Below, in pieces: positions 44,100 to 55,681 of a stretch of 64,000 nt of DNA (within the stretch, counting starts at the first letter, position 1; each line of letters opens with the position of its first letter). The DNA comes from Planctomyces sp. SH-PL62 (GTDB lineage: Bacteria > Planctomycetota > Planctomycetia > Planctomycetales > Planctomycetaceae): assembly GCA_945893045.1 (NCBI GenBank), contig CAMDEA010000002.1:1-64000 (forward strand), in the 5' to 3' direction. Made by a program: the position numbers and the translations under genes. Below the pieces are notes generated by a model, which did not search any database, was not told where the DNA came from, and saw only the letters and a list, made by a program, of their open reading frames with translations.

Positions 44100-45386
44100 T
44101 TATCTGGCGGCTTGCTGGCCGATCGTGATCGGATCGCGGCGGCAGAGCGGTTTGTCAAATTGAATCTGCACGACGCCGGTGTACCGCTCGTCGAACGCCG
44201 CTTCGCAGTAGCAGAGGTAGTAATCCCACAGCCGGATGAAGCGGTCGGGATAGCCGAGCGCTCGCACTTCGTCGAGCTTGGCATGGAAGCCGCGTCGCCA
44301 ATGGCGGAGCGTCTCGGCGTAATGCGTACCGAAGTCCTCGGCGTGAACGAATCGCAGATTGGTCGCGCGGGTGATCGACTCGAAGATCGCGCCCATCGAC
44401 GGCACGCAGCCGCCGGGGAAGACGTAACGCTGGATGAAATCGACCGACTTCAAATACTGAGCGAAACGCTGGTCCGGCATCAGAATCCCTTGCAGCACGA
44501 ACGAGCCTTCCGGCTTGAGCAGTTCGCTGCACTTGCCGAAGTAGGTGTCGAAGTAGCGATACCCGACCGCCTCGATCATCTCGATCGAGACCAGTTTGTC
44601 GAACTGGCCGGTGAGGTCTCGATAGTCTTGCAGCAGGAGCGTCACGCGATCGGACAGCCCCGCGTCGGCGATGCGTTGCCGCGCGACATCGAACTGCTGT
44701 TGCGAGATGGTCGTGGTGGTGACTCGGCAGCCGTAGTTTCGGGCCGCGTGCAGAGCCAGCCCGCCCCAGCCGGTGCCGATCTCCAGGAGATGATCGCTCG
44801 GCTTGAGGTCGAGCTTGCGGCAGGCGCGGTCGATCTTCTCGACCGAGGCGTCATGCAGCGTGCTGGTCGGCGTCAGAAAGATGCCGCTGGAGTACGCGAG
44901 CGTCTCATCCAGCCACAGCCGGAAGAAATCATTGCCCAGGTCGTAATGCGCGTGAATGTTTCGCCGACTCCCCTCGCGGCTGTTGGCGTGCCACCAGTGA
45001 TACAGCCGATTGACCACGGCAAAGGCTCGCGACAGTCCGCGATCCATCCGGTCGGTCAGAGCGATGTTTCGCAAGAAAATCCGAAACAGCGCGGTCAGGT
45101 CGTCGCAGTCCCAGTCGCCGCGCAAATACGACTCGGCGATCGAGAGGCTGCCTCCCAGGACCGCGTGACGGAAGAAACTCCCGGCTCGAATGGTCAGCGT
45201 CGCCTGCAAATCGGCGTGGTCTCCGAGCGTGGTCTCGCCGCTGGCATCGCTGAGCGTCAGTTGTCCGCCGCGCAGGCCCTGGAGTTGGTTGGTCAGCACT
45301 CGCCGGGCGAGGCCATTCACGAGACCGAACGACGAGGGAGACGATCGCTCGGCAGCGAGGGTGACACTCATCAGCGGGGACTCCAT
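44100..45386 (-). CDS. Cyclopropane-fatty-acyl-phospholipid synthase-like, copy 2
   Basis: 428 residues. An N-terminal lipid-binding-like part precedes NIHAHYDLGNDFFRLWLDETLAYSSGIF, LLEIGTGWGGLALHAARNYG, VSIEMIEAVGYRYFDTYF and IQRYVFPGGCVPS. These are all standard for the full-length Cfa family, which adds a methylene or methyl group from SAM to cis double bonds of membrane lipids. The ATG at 45371 has GGAG 9 nt upstream and may be the real start. It begins 8 nt past the DUF1365 stop. Confidence 0.94.
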   Translation of the reverse strand: MESPLMSVTLAAERSSPSSFGLVNGLARRVLTNQLQGLRGGQLTLSDASGETTLGDHADLQATLTIRAGSFFRHAVLGGSLSIAESYLRGDWDCDDLTALFRIFLRNIALTDRMDRGLSRAFAVVNRLYHWWHANSREGSRRNIHAHYDLGNDFFRLWLDETLAYSSGIFLTPTSTLHDASVEKIDRACRKLDLKPSDHLLEIGTGWGGLALHAARNYGCRVTTTTISQQQFDVARQRIADAGLSDRVTLLLQDYRDLTGQFDKLVSIEMIEAVGYRYFDTYFGKCSELLKPEGSFVLQGILMPDQRFAQYLKSVDFIQRYVFPGGCVPSMGAIFESITRATNLRFVHAEDFGTHYAETLRHWRRGFHAKLDEVRALGYPDRFIRLWDYYLCYCEAAFDERYTGVVQIQFDKPLCRRDPITIGQQAAR

Positions 45387-45394
45387 TCTTCAAA

Positions 45395-46165
45395 TTAGGC
45401 GGTCGTTTTTGGATGCGGCACGAACGCGACCCCTTTTCGCCAGAGCCGCAGAGCCTGCCAGTAAATTCCGGCGAATACTTGAACGGTCAGCAGCGGATAT
45501 CGCAACAGTACGCGGACTCGCTGCCAGCCGGTCAACGGGATTCGACGAACGGCCAGCGTCGCGTCGAACAGTTTTCCGTCGGCGATGTGATTCTCGATGT
45601 GAATCGCCAGCCGCTCGCCCGGTTCGCTCAATTGCCAGCGATAGGTCATGTCCATCGCCATGAACGGCGAGACGTGAAACACCTTTTCCGTGGAGCACGT
45701 TTTCAACGTGCTCGGGTCCGGGCACGTTGGAAACGTGCCCCACGAGGTGAGCACATAGCAATGCTGCTCGTTCCACGGCGTATTGTTGACCTCGGCCACG
45801 ACGGTCTCGACTCGCTGGCCGCTCTCGTCGAAGAGGTAATAGACACAGATCGGATTCATCTCGAAGCCGAAGTATCGAAAGCTGGTCAGCAGTCGAATCG
45901 GCCCGCTCGGTCGCCGGCCGGTGCGCTGCTCGACCAAGTCACGCACCGCGGTATCGAGCGGCACGGTCGGATCGCCGAGATGATCGGCTCGGCGAAATCG
46001 TGCGACGGCGGGCCAGCGGGTGGACCACAACCCGCGACGGCCGAAGAGCGTGTCCAGCTCGGCCAGATCGACATAGACCAGGAACAGCCGATAGCGAAAG
46101 GTGTGCTCGACCGGAGTCATTCTCCGGTGATCGACGATTCCTTCGTAAAAGCAGGAGTGGGTCAT
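45395..46165 (-). CDS. DUF1365 family protein
   Basis: 256 residues. [55 protein letters not shown] and [18 protein letters not shown] are DUF1365 hallmarks. The family is almost always encoded between an FAD-dependent oxidoreductase and a CFA-type methyltransferase, as here, and is thought to take part in modifying unsaturated fatty acids; its reaction is not established. A translated F5 palindrome ([19 protein letters not shown], residues about 141-158) fills the loop before KVFHVSPF. The ATG at 46165 matches the family start. Confidence 0.92.
   Translation of the reverse strand: MTHSCFYEGIVDHRRMTPVEHTFRYRLFLVYVDLAELDTLFGRRGLWSTRWPAVARFRRADHLGDPTVPLDTAVRDLVEQRTGRRPSGPIRLLTSFRYFGFEMNPICVYYLFDESGQRVETVVAEVNNTPWNEQHCYVLTSWGTFPTCPDPSTLKTCSTEKVFHVSPFMAMDMTYRWQLSEPGERLAIHIENHIADGKLFDATLAVRRIPLTGWQRVRVLLRYPLLTVQVFAGIYWQALRLWRKGVAFVPHPKTTA
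45690..45743. repeat. Palindromic element, family F5, translated in frame (54 nt)
   Basis: GTGG head, hairpin AGCACGTTTTCAACGTGCT, short loop, then GGCACGTTGGAAACGTGCC and CCAC. The length is exactly 18 codons. It shares its architecture with the element at 57627. Confidence 0.9.
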
Positions 46166-46182
46166 GGCAGGACTTGTCTTCC

Positions 46183-46284
46183 CGCCACCGGGCTTGCCCC
46201 GGTGGTTCCCGCGCTTCTGCACTACGGGGCAGATACATGCCGTAGTGCAAAAGCGCGGGAACCACCCCCGCAAGGGGGGTGGCG
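46183..46284. repeat. Large nested palindrome
   Basis: About 45-bp arms (CGCCACCGGGCTTGCCCCGG... and reverse complement) containing a smaller GGGGCAAGCCC-type hairpin in each half. The centre holds CACTACGG and CCGTAGTG. It fills the gap upstream of the DUF1365 gene. Confidence 0.85.
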
Positions 46285-46294
46285 TTGGTTCTTT

Positions 46295-47641
46295 CTATTG
46301 GCCGGACAGGGCTTCGCACACGGCCAGCGCGCTGTTCACGCCGTCTTCGTGGAAGCCGTTGCCCCAATACGCTCCACAAAACGACGTGCGGTTGACGTTC
46401 AGCACTTCGCGATGCCGAGCCTGCATGGCCGCTCGGCGAGTCGTGAAGATCGGATGATGGTACTCGAACCGGCCGAGAATTTTCGTGGGATCAATTCGGT
46501 CGTCGCTGTTGAGCGTCACGCAGAACGTGTGCTGCGAACGAATGTGCTGGAGGATGTTCATGCAATAGCTGACGGTGGCATGAGCGGTCGGCTCGGCGGG
46601 GATCTGATAATTCCAACTGGCCCACGCCAGCCGTCGTCGCGGCAGCAGTGATTCGTCGGTGTGCAGGACGGCGTTGTTCCGTTCATACGGGAATGCTCCG
46701 AGCAGTTCCCGTTCGATCGGCGTCGGATCGGCGAGCATTCGCAGTGCTTGATCGCTGTGACACGCGAAGACGACGTGATCGAATCGTTCTGCCGGCTGAC
46801 CACGCAGAGCATTCTGTAGCCCAGGCCCTTGTGGCCTGGTGGATTCCTCAAAGGCCGAGGGATCAACCGACCCACGAGGGGTCGGGCTACGCAGGATTGC
46901 CCCCGGCGTTACGTCGACGCCGTCTGCCTCGCGTCGCACGGAAACGATTGGCGTGTTGAGGCGGATTCGGTCGCGGAATCGTGGAGTCATCGCGGCAACA
47001 TACGTTCGCGAGCCGCCTTCGATGACGCGCCATGTCGGCCGATGCCGCACGCTCAGCAAGCCGTGATTGCGATAGAACTCGACGATGAAACGGATCGGGA
47101 ATTCGGCGAATGTCCCGGTCGGGCAGGACCAGATCGCGGCTCCCATCGGCAGCAGATATTGATCGGCGAACTCGCGTGAGTAGCGGTGTTTCGCGAGGAA
47201 CTCGCCAACCGTCATCGCGTCGTCGGCCGGGCGGCTGAGGACCAATTCCGGTCCCTCGCGGTTGAATCGCAGGATGTCGCGGATCATCCGATGAAAGCTC
47301 GGCCGAAACAGATTCCGCCGCTGAGCGAACAGGCCATTGAGCGACGAGCCGTTGTATTCGAGACCGGTGCGGTCGCACCGCACGCTGAAGCTCATCGAAG
47401 TTGCCTGCGAAGCGATTCGCAGTTCGTCCAACAGCGCGATGAAATTCGGATACGTCCAGTCGTTGAAGACGATGAAGCCGGTGTCGATGACATGCCGCTC
47501 GCCGCCGAGTTCCACATCGACGGTGTGCGTGTGCCCGCCGAGATAATCGTTGGCTTCAAAGAGCGTGATCTCGTGCTGTTGGCTCAGCCGATAGGCGGCG
47601 GTCAGTCCGGAGATCCCGGCTCCAATGATGGCGATTCGCAT
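46295..47641 (-). CDS. FAD-dependent amine-oxidase-like oxidoreductase
   Basis: 448 residues. MRIAIIGAGISGLTAAYRLS (FAD-binding GxGxxG) and LFEANDYLGGHTHTVDVE with VIDTGFIVFNDWTYPN are typical of the flavin oxidoreductase that travels with DUF1365 and Cfa. LYxPMGAAIWS-type text (YLLPMGAAIWSCP) and GNGFHEDGVNSALA follow. It is thought to act on the acyl chain (desaturation or related oxidation). A 75-nt palindrome (25 codons, residues about 251-275) is translated as RSPTPRGSVDPSAFEE and following residues. The ATG at 47641 starts directly at the Rossmann strand. Confidence 0.92.
   Translation of the reverse strand: MRIAIIGAGISGLTAAYRLSQQHEITLFEANDYLGGHTHTVDVELGGERHVIDTGFIVFNDWTYPNFIALLDELRIASQATSMSFSVRCDRTGLEYNGSSLNGLFAQRRNLFRPSFHRMIRDILRFNREGPELVLSRPADDAMTVGEFLAKHRYSREFADQYLLPMGAAIWSCPTGTFAEFPIRFIVEFYRNHGLLSVRHRPTWRVIEGGSRTYVAAMTPRFRDRIRLNTPIVSVRREADGVDVTPGAILRSPTPRGSVDPSAFEESTRPQGPGLQNALRGQPAERFDHVVFACHSDQALRMLADPTPIERELLGAFPYERNNAVLHTDESLLPRRRLAWASWNYQIPAEPTAHATVSYCMNILQHIRSQHTFCVTLNSDDRIDPTKILGRFEYHHPIFTTRRAAMQARHREVLNVNRTSFCGAYWGNGFHEDGVNSALAVCEALSGQ
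46816..46890. repeat. Palindromic element with GTAGCCC ends, translated in frame (75 nt)
   Basis: GTAG head, CCAGGCC / GGCCTGG hairpin, spacer, then CCGACCC / GGGTCGG-type hairpin (on the complement) and CTAC. The two hairpin cores differ from each other, but the heads are shared. The length is exactly 25 codons. Confidence 0.8.
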
Positions 47642-47662
47642 GGCGGCGGAGTCTAGCGACGA

Positions 47663-47757
47663 GGGGTCGGGTGTGCGATTTTCAGAATTCGCCGTCAACG
47701 ATTGGGGAAGAGGTGTCGTCGCTCGCGGCGAATTCTGAAAATCGCACACCCGACCCC
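47663..47757. repeat. Palindromic element, family F6 (second copy)
   Basis: Perfect arms starting GGGGTCGGGTGTGCGATTTT, with about 30 nt in the centre. It differs from the 44003 copy at two arm positions, both matched by complementary changes in the other arm. It lies in the divergent gap between the FAD gene and the CPBP gene. Confidence 0.93.
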
Positions 47758-47778
47758 GGACCAACTACACTCTGACGC

Positions 47779-48546
47779 ATGAAACGGAATTCAAAATCGG
47801 ACTATTGGCAGCAATCGCGACTGCCGTGGCCGTCGCTGGTCTTCTTGATGCCGATGCTGGTGGCCTACGAAGTCGGCGTGCTGTGGGTCGGCGGACCAAA
47901 CGCGAAAGCGATTCGCAGTGGCGCGGATCTCTGGCTGCGCGGCGGTCTCGACGCCATCGGTTTGGGAGTCGGCTGGTTGCCGCCGTTGCTGGTCGTGTTG
48001 GGTTTGCTGGTGTGGCAGTGGATCGAGCGGCATCCGTGGCGTGTCTCTTGGGAAACTCTGGCCGGGATGTTTGCGGAAAGCGTGATCTTCGCGTTCATTC
48101 TCTTGCTGATCGGGCAATTGCAGAGCCGAGTCTTTCCGTGGTCGATGACTCACACTCACGATGTGATCGGCGTCGCGCGATTGACCGCCGCGATGTCGCC
48201 CGTCGCTGTCGAAACGCTCGCGCGAGCGTTGGGGTTTGTGGGGGCCGGGATCTACGAGGAAGTCTTATTCCGACTGGCCTTGTTGCCTCCGACGATGGCG
48301 TTGCTGAGGCAGCCGGCGTTCTTGAAACGCTGGGCCACGCCGCTGGCGGTGCTCATCACGAGTTTGCTGTTCGCGGCCGCTCATCACGCCGGCCCGGCGG
48401 GCGAGCCGTTCGATCTGTTCCGCTTTTGTTTCCGCACGCTGGCCGGCGGCATCTTCGCGGCTCTGTTCGTGCAACGCGGCTTCGGCATCACGGTCGCCAG
48501 TCACGCGCTGTACGACTTGCTGGTTGGCGTGCTGCTGGTGGAGTGA
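47779..48546 (+). CDS. CPBP-family intramembrane metalloprotease
   Basis: 255 residues with several membrane helices (WPSLVFLMPMLVAYEVGVLW; LPPLLVVLGLLVWQWI; AESVIFAFILLLIGQL). The motifs GIYEEVLFRLALLP (EExxxR), LLFAAAHH and ASHALYDLLVG are the Abi/CPBP active-site set, related to Rce1 prenyl-protein proteases. All catalytic residues are present. The substrate is unknown and no bacteriocin locus is adjacent. Confidence 0.92.
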   Translation: MKRNSKSDYWQQSRLPWPSLVFLMPMLVAYEVGVLWVGGPNAKAIRSGADLWLRGGLDAIGLGVGWLPPLLVVLGLLVWQWIERHPWRVSWETLAGMFAESVIFAFILLLIGQLQSRVFPWSMTHTHDVIGVARLTAAMSPVAVETLARALGFVGAGIYEEVLFRLALLPPTMALLRQPAFLKRWATPLAVLITSLLFAAAHHAGPAGEPFDLFRFCFRTLAGGIFAALFVQRGFGITVASHALYDLLVGVLLVE

Positions 48547-48623
48547 ACTGACTTTGACGGCAGCGCGTCCCAATTGGATCATGTCGCCGCGAAGGACTTC
48601 GCCTCATATCAGGAGTGCTTGCC

Positions 48624-49106
48624 ATGTCCACCGAACAACCTCGCGCCGTGGAAACCGATCCGCGTTTTCCGAGCGGTCGTTGGCTGGGCTTCTTTCTCGA
48701 TGCCCGCGTGCCCGGCCGGCATGAAATGGAACTCGACCTGACGTTTCGCGACGAGGTACTGACCGGCGAGGGCCGCGACATCGTCGGCGAGTTCTTGATT
48801 CGCGGACGCTACGAACTGGAAGAAGGCCACTGCCATTGGACCAAGCAATATGTCGGGCAACACTCCGTTGCGTATCGCGGCTTCAACGAGAGCAAAGGCA
48901 TTTGGGGCACCTGGGAAATTCGTTTCCAAGCTTGGCGAGTCACCGGCGGCTTCCACATTTGGCCAGAAGGGATGGCCGACCCCACCGGGGAGCAGCTTCA
49001 CGAGGAAGCCGATCCGCCGCTGTCCTGGGAGTCGCTCGACGATGATGCGCTGTTCGGAGAACCCGAACCGGTCGCCGCACCAGGAAAAGTGAGCGATGAC
49101 GGTTAG
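48624..49106 (+). CDS. Conserved hypothetical protein
   Basis: 160 residues, no signal peptide. SGRWLGFFLDARVPGRHEMELDLTFRD, GEGRDIVGEFLIRGRYELEEGHCHWTKQYVGQHSVAYRG and GIWGTWEI...GGFHIWPEG look like a conserved beta-barrel or beta-sandwich protein seen in several bacterial phyla. The function is not known to me. It follows the CPBP gene by about 78 nt on the same strand. Confidence 0.75.
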   Translation: MSTEQPRAVETDPRFPSGRWLGFFLDARVPGRHEMELDLTFRDEVLTGEGRDIVGEFLIRGRYELEEGHCHWTKQYVGQHSVAYRGFNESKGIWGTWEIRFQAWRVTGGFHIWPEGMADPTGEQLHEEADPPLSWESLDDDALFGEPEPVAAPGKVSDDG

Positions 49107-49150
49107 AGCGCCCGTCCTCATCCCTGAGTCGATTACTGGAACACAGGATG

Positions 49151-49363
49151 ATTGCGCTTTGGCCCGAAGGGTCATCACTCGATAGCCCAGGGCAACGCCC
49201 TGGGACTATGAGGTTGGGGACTCTCAAGCCCTGAAATGGCGACACTCTCTGCGATCGTTTGTTTCGCCCTTTCAGGGCTTTGATTGCTTCTTGATCGAGG
49301 CCCCAGGGCGTTGCCCTGGGCTATCGAGTTGCAGCCCTTCGGGCCAAACCGCAAAACGCAATC
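49151..49363. repeat. Complex nested palindrome, about 210 nt
   Basis: The outer arms pair TTGCG...TTTGGCCCGAAGGG with CCCTTCGGGCCAAA...CGCAA. Inside them ACTCGATAGCCCAGGGC pairs with the GCCCTGGGCTATCGAGT side, and each half also contains a self-complementary CCCAGGGCAACGCCCTGGG hairpin. The centre has AGCCCTGAAA / TTTCAGGGCT. This is the largest element in the window and fills the gap before pth. Confidence 0.85.
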
Positions 49364-49397
49364 TAAGTTTCGAAACGACGATCGTCCGATTGCCTTC

Positions 49398-49979
49398 TCA
49401 ATCTTCGCTCTGCGGAGGCGGTGCGTTGACGCGATTCATCGCCTCGGAGATGCCGGAGCGGACCCACAGCTCGACGCCGCTGGCGGCGCAGACAATTGCG
49501 TGTTCGATCTCCGGCAGTTCCGACTTGGCGAAGCGCGACAGCACGAAGTCTGCCGAATCCATCTGCCCCGGCGGTCGGTCGATCCCGATCCGCAGCCGAG
49601 CGAAGGCGTCCGTTCCCAATTGCTGGTTGATGTCGCGCAGACCTTTCTGGCCTCCGTCGGAACCGGACGCGCGCATCCGCAACTGGCCGAGCGGCAAGTT
49701 GAGGTCATCCGAAACCACCAGCAGGTCCACCGGAGCAAGCTGAAAGAAAACGAGGCACTGCCCCACGCTCCGGCCGCTGAGATTCATGAACGTCAGCGGC
49801 TTAAGCAACCACAACTTCTCGCCGTGGAGTTCCAATTCCCACGTCTCCGCCTCGAACTTGATGCGCGGCTTGGGCAGAGCATGGCGGCGCACCAGTTCGT
49901 CGATCACGTCATACCCGACGTTGTGCCGAGTCCGCGCGTAACGATCTCCGGGATTGCCCAAGCCGACAATGATTTTCAT
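49398..49979 (-). CDS. pth: Peptidyl-tRNA hydrolase
   Basis: Releases tRNA from prematurely dropped peptidyl-tRNA. IVGLGNPGDRYARTRHNVGYDVID contains the catalytic His. LLKPLTFMNLSGRSV and VVSDDLNLPLGQLRMRASGSDGGQKGLRDI are all present. Length of 193 is normal. The usual neighbours (rplY or ychF) are not in the window. Confidence 0.97.
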   Translation of the reverse strand: MKIIVGLGNPGDRYARTRHNVGYDVIDELVRRHALPKPRIKFEAETWELELHGEKLWLLKPLTFMNLSGRSVGQCLVFFQLAPVDLLVVSDDLNLPLGQLRMRASGSDGGQKGLRDINQQLGTDAFARLRIGIDRPPGQMDSADFVLSRFAKSELPEIEHAIVCAASGVELWVRSGISEAMNRVNAPPPQSED

Positions 49980-50300
49980 GGAAGTCGCAGCCTCACTCCA
50001 TCATTGGAACAGGCACCAGATTAACGGTCGTTCGGAGACATGGGTAACAAGCGGACGCGGGCAACATTGGGTGAGCGTGCCAACCGCGTTTTCCAATTTC
50101 ATTCCTCTGGCCCCATTCGTCTGCCCAAAACACCTTGCCAGACGAATGGGGCCAGAGGAATGAACCACAGGCCGATCCGCGGCGGCAGGTTGGCGATGAA
50201 GTCTCGCGCCGCGTACCATGCCACGCCGTGTTTTGCACGCTGGTTCTGAACATACGACCGACCGGTTGGCCGGTCTGATTTTTTCCTGGGAGGACATCTA
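49980..50300. other. Divergent intergenic region between pth and the PVC dehydrogenase gene
   Basis: 320 nt. No gene is seen. It holds one F7 hairpin element (50100-50162) and the Shine-Dalgarno GGGAGG of the downstream gene. Promoters for both divergent genes should lie here but I cannot call them. Confidence 0.5.
50100..50162. repeat. Hairpin element, family F7
   Basis: Arms of about 24 bp starting CATTCCTCTGGCCCCATTCG, with about 11 nt of unpaired centre. It has the same two-unit arm layout as the 17277 copy, with arm changes compensated on both sides. Confidence 0.88.
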
Positions 50301-54017
<3,717 letters not shown>

Positions 54018-54027
54018 GGATGACTCG

Positions 54028-54137
54028 GAAGGGGAAGGTGAAAAATTTGGCGGTGAAAAATGAAGACAAAGAACACGGAACGGTCTGATTTATTGCGTCA
54101 TTTTTCACCCAACAATTTTTCACCCTCCTTCCCCCGC
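54028..54137. repeat. Palindrome overlapping the start of the amidohydrolase gene
   Basis: GGGGAAGG...TGAAAAATTTGGCGGTGAAAAATGA on the left pairs with TCATTTTTCACCC...CCTTCCCC on the right, with small gaps. The ATG of the next gene lies in the left arm, so its first residues are encoded by the palindrome. Confidence 0.75.
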
Positions 54138-55031
54138 CGATCGTTTCTCCAAATGGCATCCGCGATCGTGCTGTCTCCGTCGCTCGCAATGGCCGACGAA
54201 AAGCGTTCGCCGATCGTGGACACTCACGTCCATTGCTTCGCGGGCACAGCCGACAAACGGTTCCCGTATCACAAAGACGGCGCGTATCAGCCGGAGAAGG
54301 CTTCGACGCCCGAAGACTTGCTGGACTGCATGAAGCAAGCCGGCGTGGACTTCACCGTCATCGTGCATCCGGAGCCGTATCAGGATGACCATCGGTATCT
54401 CGAACACTGCCTGGAAGTCGGCAAAGGAAAACTCAAAGGCACCTGCCTGTTCTTCGCCGGCCGACCGAACAGCATTCGGGACATGACCGCGCTGGTGAAA
54501 CGACAACCGGGCAAGATCGTCACGCTGCGAATTCACGCCTACGCACCGGATCGTCTGCCGCCGTTCGGCAAGCCGGAACTGCGCGAACTCTGGAAAGCAG
54601 CCAGCGATCTGGGCCTCGCGATTCAACTGCATTTCGAACCGCGACACGCTCCCGGCTTTGAACCGCTCATCCAAGAGTTCTCCAAGACGCGCGTCATCAT
54701 CGACCACCTCGGCCGCCCGTTGCAGGGGACTCCGGAAGAGCACGATCGAGTCGTGAAGTGGTCGCGGTTCGAGAACACGGTGATGAAGCTTTCGTCGATC
54801 CCGCTTACGCGAACGTATCCGCATCGCGACGTCGAGCCGATCATCCACATGCTCGTCAAAGCCTTCGGCCCCGACCGCCTGATCTACGGCGGCGGCTGGG
54901 GCGAAGGCTCGACCGGCGAGTCGTATCGCGCCAGTGTCGAACGAGTCCGCTCGTTCGTGTCCGACTTGCCAGCCAGTGATCAAGCGAAAGTGCTCGGCGG
55001 AACGGCGGCGAAGTTGTTTCGATTCTCCTGA
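54060..55031 (+). CDS. Amidohydrolase-2 family protein, exported
   Basis: 323 residues. SPIVDTHVHCFAG is the HxH metal motif. Further conserved segments are LRIHAYAPD, IDHLGRP and the late RLIYGGGWGEGS, where many relatives have GSDxP; here Asp is replaced and an active-site residue may be missing. The signal segment FPRRSFLQMASAIVLSPSLAMA is of twin-arginine type, but the first 25 or so residues (KTKNTERSDLLRHFSPNNF) come from a palindrome. It lies 42 nt after the PVC dehydrogenase, probably co-transcribed. Its TGA stop is the first three bases of an F3 REP element. Confidence 0.83.
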   Translation: MKTKNTERSDLLRHFSPNNFSPSFPRRSFLQMASAIVLSPSLAMADEKRSPIVDTHVHCFAGTADKRFPYHKDGAYQPEKASTPEDLLDCMKQAGVDFTVIVHPEPYQDDHRYLEHCLEVGKGKLKGTCLFFAGRPNSIRDMTALVKRQPGKIVTLRIHAYAPDRLPPFGKPELRELWKAASDLGLAIQLHFEPRHAPGFEPLIQEFSKTRVIIDHLGRPLQGTPEEHDRVVKWSRFENTVMKLSSIPLTRTYPHRDVEPIIHMLVKAFGPDRLIYGGGWGEGSTGESYRASVERVRSFVSDLPASDQAKVLGGTAAKLFRFS

Positions 55032-55106
55032 GCGACAGGGCGCTAGCCCTCGGTAAAGCGTGGCGTTAATGATCGTTTTCACCGGCGGCTAGCGCCGTGC
55101 CGCTCA
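55029..55106. repeat. REP element pair, family F3, left flank of the RAYT gene
   Basis: 78 nt. The right half CACCGGCGGCTAGCGCCGTG is identical to the other copies; the left half (GAGCGACAGGGCGCTAGCCC) carries a few changes. It ends 25 nt before the RAYT start codon, and its first TGA is the stop of the amidohydrolase. Confidence 0.9.
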
Positions 55107-55131
55107 GTGCGTCTTTGCAAGGGCCAGTCGG

Positions 55132-55608
55132 ATGCACGATCGCATCACCTACTTCATCACTTGGACCACTTACGGAACTTGGTTGCCAGGTGATGCTCGT
55201 GGGTGGCGAAAGTCCGATAAAGGCAATCAGCCTCCGCAACCACGGCTTGAAGCATGGTGCCGCAGTCGCCTCTCGGAAAAGCCGGTGCTGTTGTCGGAGA
55301 GCCAAAGGTTGAAGGTCGAAGACGTTTGTCGAAAGCATGCTCAAATTCGGGGCTGGATGCTGCATGCGGTGAGTGCTCGATCGAATCATGTGCATTTGGC
55401 GGTGACCGCTGACAAAGCACCTGAGTTAGTCCGAGATCAATTCAAAGCCAACGCGACGCGAGTTCTGCGCCAGGCCCCGGAAGCCATCACGAATGACAAA
55501 GTGTGGACCCGCGGTGGGGACTGCGAGGTCGTCGAAGGCGAGGCCAATCTGGCCCGCGTTGTCGAATACATCCTCGAAGCGCAGGATCGCAAGGAGCGAG
55601 ACCACTGA
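55132..55608 (+). mobile_element. REP-associated tyrosine transposase (RAYT, Y1/HUH family)
   Basis: 158 residues encoded by one ORF. RITYFITWTTYGTWLPGDARGW is a typical Y1-transposase start. The HUH metal motif is SNHVHLAV (His 86, His 88), and the catalytic Tyr is probably Tyr 146 in VVEYILEAQ. Such enzymes cut and rejoin single-stranded REP sequences and usually sit, in single copy, between their own REPs. Here F3 palindromes flank the gene at 55029 and 55606, and its TGA stop is the first three bases of the right copy. The motifs appear intact, so it may be active. AAGGG precedes the ATG. Confidence 0.9.
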
Positions 55609-55681
55609 GCGGCACGGCGCTAGCCGCCGGTGAGAGCGTTTGTTTATCCGCTCTCCCCGGCGGCTAGCGCCGTGCCGCTCA
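55606..55681. repeat. REP element pair, family F3, right flank of the RAYT gene
   Basis: 76 nt with perfect 24-bp arms (GAGCGGCACGGCGCTAGCCG and reverse complement). The left TGA ends the RAYT gene and the right TCA (TGA on the minus strand) ends the carbamoyltransferase gene, so one element supplies two convergent stop codons. Confidence 0.95.

Noticed and set aside
42846-45398. An 850-codon plus-strand open frame
   Set aside because: It is antisense to two clear CFA-type genes, and its translation is low-complexity Arg/Glu/Val text with no motif.
46166-46273. A longer N terminus for the DUF1365 protein
   Set aside because: The extra 36 residues would be encoded by a palindromic element, and homologues start at the THSCFYEG segment.
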